DNA of 64,000 nucleotides from Acinetobacter dispersus. Lineage in GTDB: Bacteria > Pseudomonadota > Gammaproteobacteria > Pseudomonadales > Moraxellaceae. Of the stretch, positions 1 through 9,387 are shown piece after piece (positions within the stretch are counted from its first letter, which is position 1; each line of letters starts with the position of its first letter). Below the pieces are notes generated by a model, which worked only from the letters and a program-made list of their open reading frames with translations, was not told the DNA's origin and searched no databases. The DNA lies in assembly GCF_009884975.1 (NCBI RefSeq), contig NZ_CP041970.1, positions 2,790,001 through 2,854,000 of the forward strand. The letters are read 5' to 3'. Position numbers and translations under genes: made by a program.

Positions 1-121
1 TATTCAGCTTCATCTATTTGCCTATTCCGAATTAGAAGCATTGTTAATTAACGGGCGGTTGAGAAATGCACCTGTAATCATGGCATTACAGTGGTTGTCT
101 CAACACATACAACAAAGATAA
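1..121 (+). CDS. nudF: ADP-ribose pyrophosphatase NudF, C-terminal end (partial)
   Basis: Only the last 39 codons are inside the window, read in frame from base 2 to the TAA at 119-121. The tail contains NAPVIMALQWL, which closely resembles the end of E. coli NudF (NAASVIALQWL), a Nudix hydrolase that splits ADP-ribose into AMP and ribose 5-phosphate. The catalytic Nudix box lies outside the window, so the call rests on the tail and on the neighbouring cpdA, which is also close to nudF in E. coli. Confidence 0.7.
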   Translation, partial: IQLHLFAYSELEALLINGRLRNAPVIMALQWLSQHIQQR

Positions 122-143
122 AAATCTGAAGGGGCTAAAGACG

Positions 144-959
144 GTGACTTTCCAAGTCTCATCATTATCGCAACAAGATTTTGTGATGATACAGATTACT
201 GATACACATTTATTAGAGTATCCACATTTAGAGTTTGTCGGGATGCAACCCGAACAAAGTTTTCATGCTGTAATCGACTTGATGCGCCAGCAACATCCTC
301 ATATTGACCTTATTGTACATACAGGTGACTTAGCTCAATCGCCAACACCTTTGACGTATAAACGCTATGTACAGCACATGCAAAGCTTGGGAATCCCTTT
401 TTTTCAAACCCCAGGAAATCATGACGATGTAACACATTTTCCATTTCATGAGGCGGATCAGACCCAACCTACGATAATTGAGTTAGGTCAATGGTGCATT
501 ATCCTGCTCAATAGTGCACAGCCAAAGCGAATTGATGGAAAAATTGCTGAAGTACAATTACAACAGCTTACCCAGTTGCTGACACAACACCATGATCGTC
601 ATGTGATTATTGCTTGTCATCACCATCCATTTGCCATGCAATCTGCGTGGATTGATCAGCATAAACTCAAGAATTCATCCGACTTGCTGGAAACGATTCA
701 ACCTTTTACGAATGTCAAAGCAATCGTATGTGGTCATGTGCATCAAGACTCAATCAATACTTGGCAAGGTGTTGAGTTTTTATCGACCCCATCCACTTGT
801 ATTCAGTTCAAGCCCAAAAGTGATAAATTTGCCTTGGATGAAGAACACCCTGGCTACCGTTTTATTCGCCTAAAAGCCAATGGTGAACTTGAAACTCAGG
901 TCTATCGCCTTCCGACTTCACAGCGAATGAACAGTTCGGAAGTTTTAGGCTATGACTAA
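144..959 (+). CDS. cpdA: 3',5'-cyclic AMP phosphodiesterase CpdA
   Basis: A 271-residue class III cyclic nucleotide phosphodiesterase, predicted to hydrolyse cAMP to AMP in the cytoplasm and so damp CRP-type signalling. The calcineurin-like metallophosphatase motifs appear in order: D-T-H near residue 20, GDLAQ near 61, GNHDD near 91, a paired H-H near 160, and GHVH near 196. These supply the ligands of the two-metal site. The start is GTG, with AAGGGG about 10 bases upstream. It begins 22 bases after the nudF stop, so the two are probably cotranscribed. Length matches E. coli CpdA (275 residues). Confidence 0.9.
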   Translation: MTFQVSSLSQQDFVMIQITDTHLLEYPHLEFVGMQPEQSFHAVIDLMRQQHPHIDLIVHTGDLAQSPTPLTYKRYVQHMQSLGIPFFQTPGNHDDVTHFPFHEADQTQPTIIELGQWCIILLNSAQPKRIDGKIAEVQLQQLTQLLTQHHDRHVIIACHHHPFAMQSAWIDQHKLKNSSDLLETIQPFTNVKAIVCGHVHQDSINTWQGVEFLSTPSTCIQFKPKSDKFALDEEHPGYRFIRLKANGELETQVYRLPTSQRMNSSEVLGYD

Positions 960-1089
960 ACTTTTGATTACAAATTACATTGTCGATTTCTCACAAAATC
1001 TGGACGGGAATGACTACCATCTTGTCCAAAAACTCTATATGATGTCGACCCTTGATGGAAAAAACCATCTTAGGTTTCTATAAAAACAC

Positions 1090-1120
1090 TTGCATATCAC
1101 CATATTTTTTGCGTATAGAT
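1090..1120 (+). promoter_or_regulatory. Candidate sigma-70 promoter of dksA
   Basis: TTGCAT (1090-1095) and TATAGAT (1114-1120) are separated by 18 bases and lie about 30 bases upstream of the dksA start. This is in a 190-base gap after cpdA. It is a pattern match only. Confidence 0.45.
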
Positions 1121-1148
1121 AGTACGTGTAAGATGAGGAATGCCCTAT

Positions 1149-1682
1149 ATGGCGAATGACAACCAAAATCAAGTCTTGGACGAACAAACAGACGTGATCG
1201 ACGATCAAAAATTGGCTGTGAAACGTACACGTAAAACCAAACCTAAAGCTTCAGAAGGTGGTACGACTGCGAGCTTATTTGGAATTGCGCCTTATCAGCC
1301 AAAGAAAAATGAAGAATATATGTCTGAAGGACAACTTGAGCATTTCCGCCAAATTTTAAATGCATGGAAAGCGGAATTAATGTCTGAAGTTGATCGTACT
1401 TTAAATACGATGCAAGACGAATCAAGTGCGCTTCCTGACGTCAACGACCGAGCAACGCAAGAAGAAGAATTTGCAATTGAATTACGCACACGTGATCGTG
1501 AACGCAAACTCATTCGCAAAATCGAACAATCGATCGAAGCAATTCAAAACGAAGACTATGGTTTCTGTGAAACTTGTGGTATCGAAATCGGTTTACGTCG
1601 TTTAGAAGCTCGTCCAACTGCGACACTCTGTATCGATTGCAAAACTTTGGCTGAAATCAAAGAAAAGCAAAACAACGGTTAA
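1149..1682 (+). CDS. dksA: RNA polymerase-binding transcription factor DksA
   Basis: DksA works with ppGpp at the RNA polymerase secondary channel to reprogramme rRNA and amino-acid promoters. The 177-residue protein has a basic N-terminal extension, a coiled coil (about 55-135) whose tip carries the acidic pair D97/D100 in LPDVNDRA, and a four-cysteine zinc finger (C140, C143, C161, C164). I chose the ATG at 1149 over the in-frame ATG at 1140: GAGGA (1135-1139) is 9 bases from the former but abuts the latter. It is followed by gluQ, as in E. coli. Confidence 0.93.
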   Translation: MANDNQNQVLDEQTDVIDDQKLAVKRTRKTKPKASEGGTTASLFGIAPYQPKKNEEYMSEGQLEHFRQILNAWKAELMSEVDRTLNTMQDESSALPDVNDRATQEEEFAIELRTRDRERKLIRKIEQSIEAIQNEDYGFCETCGIEIGLRRLEARPTATLCIDCKTLAEIKEKQNNG

Positions 1683-1683
1683 T

Positions 1684-1758
1684 AATCCCTCCCAACCTCC
1701 CTTTACAAAGGGAGGAGTACTCCCCTCCTTTATAAAGGAGGGGTCTGGGGGAGGATTA
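1684..1758. repeat. Palindromic repeat element between dksA and gluQ
   Basis: A compact set of nested inverted repeats starts right at the dksA stop. One hairpin is CCTCCCTTT/AAAGGGAGG (about 1695-1714). A second is CCCCTCCTTTATAAAGGAGGGG-like (about 1722-1743). Outer arms ATCCCTCCC and GGGGGAGGAT close the whole unit. It looks like a REP- or MITE-type intergenic palindrome and could also fold as an mRNA end. A degenerate half copy is found after feoB near 5986-6016. Confidence 0.6.
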
Positions 1759-1781
1759 AAACACACGACCATTCAATCTTT

Positions 1782-2645
1782 ATGTCTTATATCGGACGAT
1801 TCGCCCCATCGCCAACCGGCCCATTGCATTTTGGCTCTCTGCTCACCGCAGTTGCCAGTTATTGCGATGCCAAAGCCAATCACGGCCAATGGCTGGTTCG
1901 AATTGAAGATACCGACATCCCCCGCATTTATCCCAATAGCGAAACACATATCCTCTCCTGTATCGATGCATTTCAATTTGAACCAGATGCGGAGATTATT
2001 TTCCAAAAAGACCGTTTAGATATTTATGAGCAAGTGCTTGAGCAACTCAAGCAATCACAAGACATTTACGCTTGCCAATGCACACGGAAAATGTTGGGCT
2101 CCAATCACATCTATGCAGGTACCTGTCGCAATCTGAATCTGGATTTTGCCAATCAGGCGATTCGTCTAAAAGTCGCAGATCAATTGATTTGTTTTCAAGA
2201 CCGTTTACAAGGCCAACAATGTTCTAACTTACAAGATGAGTTAGGTGATTTTGTCTTGAAGCGTCGTGATGGCATTATCAGCTATCAACTGGCTGTGGTG
2301 GTCGATGATTATCTACAAGGTATCACGCATGTAGTACGCGGTGCGGATTTACTCGATAACACTGCTCGACAAATCTGGTTGGGCTGTTTGCTTGATTATC
2401 CAAGTTTAAGCTATATGCATTTACCACTTGCCATGAACGATCAAGGACAAAAACTGTCTAAGCAAAATTTGGCACAGGCCTTAGATATCAACAAAGCACC
2501 TGAACTACTACAACAAGCCATTTTGGCTTTAGGACAATCCAAGGTTGAACTGGATCAACCGCGCATCATGCTGCAACAAGCGGTGCAACAATGGGATGTA
2601 AACTCGATCCCTCTCGGCATCCATTTAGCTGGAACTTTTCAATAA
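1782..2645 (+). CDS. gluQ: Glutamyl-Q tRNA(Asp) synthetase GluQRS
   Basis: This truncated glutamyl-tRNA synthetase paralogue attaches glutamate to the queuosine base of tRNA-Asp rather than to a tRNA 3' end. Its 287 residues cover only the catalytic domain, with no anticodon-binding domain. The class I signature HFGS is at 16-19 and KLSK at 224-227. A zinc-binding set C98, C100 and C115 is present. The start has RFAPSPTGPLH as expected for the family. It lies behind dksA with a palindromic repeat between them, the same order as in E. coli. Confidence 0.9.
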   Translation: MSYIGRFAPSPTGPLHFGSLLTAVASYCDAKANHGQWLVRIEDTDIPRIYPNSETHILSCIDAFQFEPDAEIIFQKDRLDIYEQVLEQLKQSQDIYACQCTRKMLGSNHIYAGTCRNLNLDFANQAIRLKVADQLICFQDRLQGQQCSNLQDELGDFVLKRRDGIISYQLAVVVDDYLQGITHVVRGADLLDNTARQIWLGCLLDYPSLSYMHLPLAMNDQGQKLSKQNLAQALDINKAPELLQQAILALGQSKVELDQPRIMLQQAVQQWDVNSIPLGIHLAGTFQ

Positions 2646-2650
2646 ATCAT

Positions 2651-2682
2651 AAAAAAGCCCTGAACATTGTCAGGGCTGTTAA
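2651..2682. terminator. Bidirectional terminator between gluQ and ftsW
   Basis: AGCCCTGA/TCAGGGCT stem (2656-2677) with a 6-base loop, preceded by six A and followed by a T-rich stretch. It serves the converging gluQ and murD-ftsW units. Confidence 0.8.
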
Positions 2683-2693
2683 TTTAAATGTAG

Positions 2694-3887
2694 TTAGAAA
2701 TTCGATTCTTCTTTCAATGGATTCAACTCTTGTGTCGATGCATCAATTTTTAAGATCAAACTAATCATCGCAGCACACATCATCAAGGAAGTACCACCGT
2801 AACTAATGAAAGGTAAGGTCAAACCTTTGGTTGGCATTAAGCCCATATTCATACCTGCATTCACCAGAATCTGCATAAGAAAAATAATGCTAATTCCGTA
2901 AGCTAAATAGCCTGCACGCAAGTAATTATGTTGCAAAGCACGATGACCAATGCGAATACAGCACGCCAGCATAGTAAACGACAGCATCATCACGATAGAC
3001 ACGCCAAAGAAACCGAACTCTTCACCTAATACCGCCAACATAAAGTCGGTATGCGCTTCAGGTAAATAAGACAGCTTCTGTACACTGTGCCCCAAGCCCG
3101 TACCAAACCACTCACCACGGCCAAAAGCCATCAAGGCATTGGAGAGCTGATAACCCACACCCAATGGATCTGCCCAAGGGTTAGTAAACGAAATCAAACG
3201 CTGGAAACGGAATGGTTCGAAAATAATCAATGCACTGACACCCGCAAAGATCGCACCCAGCATAATCAAGAACTGCGTTGCTGGCGCCCCTGCCAGAAAG
3301 AATACGCCAACCATCATTAATACGATAACGACTGTTGCACCCAAGTCAGGCTCAGCAACAATAAAACCAACCGTTAAAGCCATGACACCACTTAAACGTA
3401 GTAAACCTTTCCAATGTGTTCTGACTTCTTTAGCACGGCGTACCACATAATCCGCAGTGAAAATCGCCATGACAATTTTGGCAATCTCCGTTGGCTGCAA
3501 GGTGAAACCACCCACTTTAATCCAGCGATGCGCACCATTGACTTCGGAACCGACCACCAAGACCGCCAATAACAATACAATGGTAATGAGCCATAAAGGG
3601 AAGGCATTTTTAAACCAGAGATTCAATGAAACCCGATAGGTTAAAAATGCCACCACTGCAGCAACCACAATCGAAATACCATGACGAATCAAAAAGTAAA
3701 AAGGACTCTCATGGATGTATTCCGCATACGGCATTGACGCCGATGCAACCATGATTGAACCAAAACATAGCAACGAAATCACACAAAAAATTAAGATATT
3801 TCGTGCCGTCATTTCTGCTGGAAGCTTGGGTAAACGATTCAGCAATTGCGAAATCTTTTGCACCGTATTTTGGGCTAAATCAGCCAT
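2694..3887 (-). CDS. ftsW: Peptidoglycan glycosyltransferase FtsW
   Basis: A SEDS-family inner-membrane protein that polymerises lipid II glycan strands at the septum together with PBP3 (FtsI). The 397 residues form about ten membrane segments. The signature loop PTKGLTLPFISYGGTS lies near residue 350, and the conserved EHTD-like segment reads PEAHTDFMLAVLGEEFG. It follows murD by 10 bases, so the two are one transcriptional unit of the division/cell-wall type. Length is slightly below E. coli FtsW (414), with a short N-terminal cytoplasmic tail. Confidence 0.93.
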   Translation of the reverse strand: MADLAQNTVQKISQLLNRLPKLPAEMTARNILIFCVISLLCFGSIMVASASMPYAEYIHESPFYFLIRHGISIVVAAVVAFLTYRVSLNLWFKNAFPLWLITIVLLLAVLVVGSEVNGAHRWIKVGGFTLQPTEIAKIVMAIFTADYVVRRAKEVRTHWKGLLRLSGVMALTVGFIVAEPDLGATVVIVLMMVGVFFLAGAPATQFLIMLGAIFAGVSALIIFEPFRFQRLISFTNPWADPLGVGYQLSNALMAFGRGEWFGTGLGHSVQKLSYLPEAHTDFMLAVLGEEFGFFGVSIVMMLSFTMLACCIRIGHRALQHNYLRAGYLAYGISIIFLMQILVNAGMNMGLMPTKGLTLPFISYGGTSLMMCAAMISLILKIDASTQELNPLKEESNF

Positions 3888-3897
3888 AGTCTTGTTC

Positions 3898-5277
<1,380 letters not shown>

Positions 5278-5370
5278 TTACAGAATGGCAAAAATGTTAG
5301 CACTTTACTGTTTTAAATGCTTTTTCAGTTTTAGTTTTATTCAATCTTTTTTGTGTCAGTGCGTAAAAGC

Positions 5371-5661
5371 TTAGACAGGTATAAAAAAGCTAATCCCCAA
5401 TAAAACCAAGATCACAGCACCTAGCCAATCTACAGACTTAAAGGCATATTGTTTGATCTTAAGTTCAATCAGTTCTGGTCTCAGCCACAGATAAATCAAG
5501 ATTAAACATGAGATAAGCCAAGAGAGGGTTTCTTTATAAATATTTAAACCTTTAGATAAAGCAGAAAGATAAAGCAGTGTCATCACCAGTATAAAGCCCA
5601 ATAAAATCAATTTGTGCTTCAAGCTTAATGATGTCTTCTCTATCGTATCCGTTAGATTCAT
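5371..5661 (-). CDS. Hypothetical small membrane protein (three predicted TM segments)
   Basis: I do not recognise this 96-residue protein. After a short polar N-terminus it has three hydrophobic stretches (about 15-35, 44-60 and 76-95), the last ending at the C-terminus. A longer reading from base 5721 is possible. It would run through the palindromic terminator at 5677-5706 and overlap the upstream gene, so I start at the ATG at 5661, which has GGAAAAG upstream. It could be transcribed by read-through from the feo operon or from its own promoter near the palindrome. Confidence 0.5.
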   Translation of the reverse strand: MNLTDTIEKTSLSLKHKLILLGFILVMTLLYLSALSKGLNIYKETLSWLISCLILIYLWLRPELIELKIKQYAFKSVDWLGAVILVLLGISFFIPV

Positions 5662-5674
5662 TTTTTTCTTTTCC

Positions 5675-5706
5675 AAAAAATTGCCCATCTTAAGATGGGC
5701 AATTTT
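5675..5706 (-). terminator. Terminator at the end of the feo operon
   Basis: Perfect palindrome TTGCCCATCTTAAGATGGGC + AA (5681-5702) with flanking A and T runs on both sides. On the minus strand it follows the small Cys-rich gene directly and is followed by TTTTTT. Confidence 0.75.
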
Positions 5707-5711
5707 GTTTT

Positions 5712-5963
5712 TTAACGCCATTTGACCGTTTGAATAGGTTCTGCTTTTTTGTTCTCTGCTTCATCAGTAGAACAACCACAACCACCACCGCAACCGACAG
5801 CCATTTTAGGTTTTAACCATACTGCCAAGCGTTGCCAACCTAAACGCTGACAAAGATTTGACAGACTCAGAAATGCTGAACTTGCTGTTTGAGGGAACAC
5901 CTTCTTAAAGACTACAACAGCACTCCACAGCACCAATACAGCAACAATCAAGTACTCAAACAT
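5712..5963 (-). CDS. Small membrane protein with Cys-rich tail, feo-linked (DUF6587-like)
   Basis: An 83-residue protein with one N-terminal membrane helix (about 3-20), an amphipathic middle, and a tail VGCGGGCGCS carrying three clustered cysteines, followed by an acidic, lysine-containing end. It resembles small proteins annotated DUF6587 beside feoB; that name is from memory. I chose the ATG at 5963 because GGAGAGA stands just upstream, rather than the ATG at 5987. It sits 54 bases after feoB in the same direction. The cysteines could bind iron or a metal cluster, which would suit a FeoC-like accessory role; this is inference. Confidence 0.65.
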   Translation of the reverse strand: MFEYLIVAVLVLWSAVVVFKKVFPQTASSAFLSLSNLCQRLGWQRLAVWLKPKMAVGCGGGCGCSTDEAENKKAEPIQTVKWR

Positions 5964-5985
5964 AAGCGTCTCTCCAATAATTGTC

Positions 5986-6016
5986 ACCCTTGTTAAAGGG
6001 TGGCGAGGTGGGATTT
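5986..6016. repeat. Degenerate half copy of the dksA-gluQ palindromic element
   Basis: Read on the minus strand from the feoB stop, the sequence ATCCCACCTCGCCACCCTTT followed by a CAAGGGTG arm matches the left half of the element at 1684-1758 (ATCCCTCCCAACCTCCCTTT). The small hairpin ACCCTTgttAAAGGGT-like is kept. It occupies the feoB to 83-residue gene junction. Confidence 0.45.
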
Positions 6017-6017
6017 C

Positions 6018-7871
6018 TTAGCCCCAAATGCTTGATGCAATTTGGTAGGTCAAGAAAGACATTAAATATGCCAAACCAAATAAATACGCAGTCATCGCAG
6101 CAACATGTTTCCATGAACCTGTCTCACGACGTACTGTTGCCAAGGTTGCCAAACAATGCGGTGCATAGATGAACCACACCAACAGTGATAAACCTGTAGC
6201 CAATGACCAACCTGTACCATCGGCACTAATCAAATGAGAAAGCCCCTGAGAGATTGCATCATCATCAGCACCAGATAAAGCATAGACCGTACCCAAAGCC
6301 GCAACCACGACTTCACGCGCTGCCATTGCAGGAATAAGCGCAACCACAATCTGCCAATTAAAACCAACAGGTGCAAAAATCGGTTGCAGCAAGTGTCCTA
6401 ACATCCCAGCAAAACTGTAATCAATATCCGGTAAGGTTGCCCCTTCTGGCGCTTGCGGGAACGTACATAAGAACCAAAGTAAAATCGACAAGGCAAAGAT
6501 AATGCCACCAACACGTTTTAAGAAGATTTTACCGCGATCTAATAAGCCAATTCCAACGCTTCTCAGATCAGGAATACGGTAACTTGGCAGCTCAAGCAAA
6601 AGTGCATGTTGTGACTTATCTTTTTGCAAAAATTTCATCACGATCGCTACACAGAGTGCGCTGACAATACCAGACATGTACAAGCCAAATAAAACCAAAC
6701 CTTGTAGGTTAAAAATGCCCCAGACCGTTTGACTTGGAATAAAGGCAGCAATCAATAAGGCATAAACAGGTAACCGTGCAGAACAGGTCATCAATGGCGC
6801 AACCATGATCGTGGTAAAACGATCTCGTGGGTCACTGATACTACGTGTTGCCATAATCCCAGGGACTGCACAGGCAAAGCTTGAAAGTAATGGAATAAAC
6901 GCTCGGCCACTTAAACCTGCTTTAAACATCAATTTATCAAGCAAGAAAGCTGCACGTGGTAAATAACCTGATTCTTCTAAAACCAGAATAAAGAAGAATA
7001 AAATCAAAATTTGTGGCAAGAACACAACCACACTACCCGCACCCGCGATAATTCCATCAACAACCAAACTATGTAGTAAAGGTTGCGAGATATACTCTCC
7101 GAGTTTCTCACCAAACCATGCAAAGAAGGTTTCAATGCCATCCATAAACGGCGCAGCCCAAGCAAACACGGCTTGGAATACGATAAACATCATAATCGCA
7201 AGGCTAAGCAAACCCAGGACTGGGTGTAAGAAGATTTTGTCGAGGAAATCGGTACGTTTATCTTCTTGATCGACAAAGTTGACCACATCTTTGAAAATCA
7301 CTTCAATCTTCTGATGATGGTCGCCTTTCAAGCCGCTCAGCTCTGTTTGTGGAACCGTATATTTTTCCTGATCCAATGCGTGCAACAGATTTTCAATACC
7401 TGAATTACGTACCGCCACCGTTTCAACAACAGGCACACCAAGACGCTCTGATAATCTTTGCGTATTGATCTGAATGCCACGACGACGTGCTTCATCCATC
7501 ATGTTCAACACAACAAGGATCGGACGACCCAACTCAATAATTTCCAACACCAAACCAAGGTGTAGTTTTAAGTTGGTTGCATCCACCACACACAGAAAAG
7601 CATCTTGTTGCCCTTCTTCCGCAATTTTGCCTTGACAAACATCACGGGTAATTTCCTCATCTGGACTGGTTGCTTGTAAACTATAGGTTCCTGGCAAATC
7701 CAAAACACGTACTGCTTTCCCAGAAGGAAGCTGAAAATGTCCAACCTTACGTTCAACCGTTACACCCGCATAGTTCGCAACTTTTTGGCGTGTACCTGTC
7801 AAATGGTTAAATAAAGATGTCTTACCGCAGTTTGGATTTCCCACAAGGGCAACACGTAACGCATCACTCAT
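6018..7871 (-). CDS. feoB: Ferrous iron transporter FeoB
   Basis: FeoB imports Fe2+ across the inner membrane. The 617 residues start with a GTPase domain: G1 GNPNCGKTS (11-19), G3 DLPG (58-61) and G4 NMMD (123-126). A helical insert follows, then a polytopic membrane domain with the two Gate repeats, including SGRAFIPLLSSFACAVPG and a later AMAAREVVV segment. It is shorter than E. coli FeoB (773), which fits the compact form seen in Acinetobacter. It overlaps feoA by 4 bases and is followed by the Cys-rich small gene. Confidence 0.95.
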   Translation of the reverse strand: MSDALRVALVGNPNCGKTSLFNHLTGTRQKVANYAGVTVERKVGHFQLPSGKAVRVLDLPGTYSLQATSPDEEITRDVCQGKIAEEGQQDAFLCVVDATNLKLHLGLVLEIIELGRPILVVLNMMDEARRRGIQINTQRLSERLGVPVVETVAVRNSGIENLLHALDQEKYTVPQTELSGLKGDHHQKIEVIFKDVVNFVDQEDKRTDFLDKIFLHPVLGLLSLAIMMFIVFQAVFAWAAPFMDGIETFFAWFGEKLGEYISQPLLHSLVVDGIIAGAGSVVVFLPQILILFFFILVLEESGYLPRAAFLLDKLMFKAGLSGRAFIPLLSSFACAVPGIMATRSISDPRDRFTTIMVAPLMTCSARLPVYALLIAAFIPSQTVWGIFNLQGLVLFGLYMSGIVSALCVAIVMKFLQKDKSQHALLLELPSYRIPDLRSVGIGLLDRGKIFLKRVGGIIFALSILLWFLCTFPQAPEGATLPDIDYSFAGMLGHLLQPIFAPVGFNWQIVVALIPAMAAREVVVAALGTVYALSGADDDAISQGLSHLISADGTGWSLATGLSLLVWFIYAPHCLATLATVRRETGSWKHVAAMTAYLFGLAYLMSFLTYQIASSIWG

Positions 7872-8128
7872 GCAGGTGCTCCTTCAAGTTGAATTTCAAT
7901 TTTATCGGCTTCAGCTTTTCGTAACGCAAAACGCGTAAAACCGAGCTGGATTAGAATCGGATCACCACCAAAAATACCTTTGGTAATCACTTGCACTTGT
8001 GTACCAGGCACAAAGCCTAAACTTTCTAAACGAACTGCAACTAAATCTGGCTGTTCTGTCTCATCGACCAAGCGATTCACTTTCGTGATCACCGCTATTT
8101 GCTTGACTTTTAATGCTGACAATCGCAC
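7868..8128 (-). CDS. feoA: Ferrous iron transport protein FeoA
   Basis: An 86-residue cytoplasmic SH3-like protein needed for FeoB activity. The fold signature is seen as LESLGFVPGTQVQVI followed by a strand-rich half ending in IEIQLEG. It is the first gene of feoA-feoB, with a 4-base overlap that implies translational coupling. A Fur-box-like site lies about 40 bases upstream, which suggests repression by iron-loaded Fur. Confidence 0.9.
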   Translation of the reverse strand: MRLSALKVKQIAVITKVNRLVDETEQPDLVAVRLESLGFVPGTQVQVITKGIFGGDPILIQLGFTRFALRKAEADKIEIQLEGAPA

Positions 8129-8165
8129 CGCTCTAACCCTTTACTCTCTTTATTATAGTATACAA

Positions 8166-8184
8166 GCAAATGAGAATAATTACC
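8166..8184. promoter_or_regulatory. Fur-box-like operator upstream of feoA
   Basis: GCAAATGAGAATAATTACC matches 14 of 19 positions of the classical Fur box GATAATGATAATCATTATC. It lies between the divergent feoA and xerD genes, 38 bases before the feoA start. Confidence 0.6.
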
Positions 8185-8333
8185 AAAAACAATCTCAGTG
8201 GCATTTAGCTTTGTGACAGTTCGACAACAATTCCTTTTTCTTTTACAGTGCAATGAAATTAAGGATAAATTAGGGTATATCGCGACTAAAAAGCACATAT
8301 ACTTTTTTCATAGATTATCGTTTTAGGCCCATT

Positions 8334-9254
8334 ATGCTAAATAAAAAGCCACGTATTCCCGCTGCTATTACGATTCCAGCTCAGCTCGGTTTTTTGCAAG
8401 GTTTTCGAGATTATCTCGTCGCACAAACAGTCAGTCCACATACACGCAATGCTTATTTATCCGATCTGATTCAATGTAGTGAATTACATCAAAGTTCAGC
8501 ATTGCCAGAATGGTCCAGTGATGACATTGCTGATGTTCTCATCGCCCTCACCAAAGCAGGGAAAAGCCCTCGTTCGATTGCCCGTTGCTTATCCGCACTC
8601 AGACAGTTTTATAAATTCTTAAGAGAGCAAAAGCTCCGTGATGATAATCCTGTTGCGACTCACCACTCCCCTAAAATTGGTCGTGCCTTGCCCAAGGACT
8701 TATCTGAACAAGATGTCGAGGCTTTGATCAATGCACCTGACATTAATACTGCTTTAGGCCTACGCGATCGCGCTATGCTCGAAGTACTGTATGCCTGCGG
8801 TCTGCGTGTTTCTGAATTACTCAACTTAAAACTTGAGCTGATTAATTTAAAACAGGGTTTTCTGCGTGTTACGGGCAAAGGTAATAAAGAACGTCTTGTT
8901 CCACTCGGACAGTTTGCCTGTGATTGGATTGAAAAATATTTAGTTGAATCACGCCCCCAATTGTATAAGAGCAGCACCGATTATTTGTTTCTCACCCAAC
9001 ATGGCGGTATTATGAGTCGCCAGAATTTTTGGTATGCAATTAAGCGTTATGCCTTACAGGCCAATATTCAAGCAGAGCTGTCCCCCCATACATTGCGTCA
9101 TGCTTTCGCCACCCATTTACTCAATCACGGTGCAGATTTACGTGTGGTACAAATGCTGCTTGGGCATAGTGACCTATCTACCACGCAAATTTATACCCAT
9201 GTGGCTCAGCAGCGGATGCAGGAATTACATGGCAAATACCATCCAAGAGGCTAA
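8334..9254 (+). CDS. xerD: Site-specific tyrosine recombinase XerD
   Basis: XerD acts with XerC at dif, under FtsK control, to resolve chromosome dimers. The 306 residues carry an N-terminal SAM-like core-binding domain and a catalytic domain with R158, K182, H252, R255, H278 and the nucleophile Y287. The stretch HAFATHLLNHGADLRVVQML and the end LHGKYHPRG match E. coli XerD better than XerC. The order xerD-dsbC is also that of E. coli. Only one chromosomal copy is visible and no att or integron features lie nearby. Confidence 0.93.
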   Translation: MLNKKPRIPAAITIPAQLGFLQGFRDYLVAQTVSPHTRNAYLSDLIQCSELHQSSALPEWSSDDIADVLIALTKAGKSPRSIARCLSALRQFYKFLREQKLRDDNPVATHHSPKIGRALPKDLSEQDVEALINAPDINTALGLRDRAMLEVLYACGLRVSELLNLKLELINLKQGFLRVTGKGNKERLVPLGQFACDWIEKYLVESRPQLYKSSTDYLFLTQHGGIMSRQNFWYAIKRYALQANIQAELSPHTLRHAFATHLLNHGADLRVVQMLLGHSDLSTTQIYTHVAQQRMQELHGKYHPRG

Positions 9255-9387
9255 AACCACCTTTTATCTAGGATTCAGCTAAAACTTGATTCCGTTCACA
9301 GAGCCTATGCAAGATTTAACGAAGTGAGTCATTTTTTTTGTTATGCTAAGCCCCTTATACAAATGAATTCGTACAAAAAGGTTCTCT

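Noticed and set aside
5662..5721. Longer start for the 96-residue membrane protein
   Set aside because: It would read through a perfect terminator palindrome and overlap the upstream gene.
8334..9254. xerD as a mobile-element or integron integrase
   Set aside because: Sequence and the dsbC neighbour identify the housekeeping recombinase; no att sites or cassette repeats nearby.
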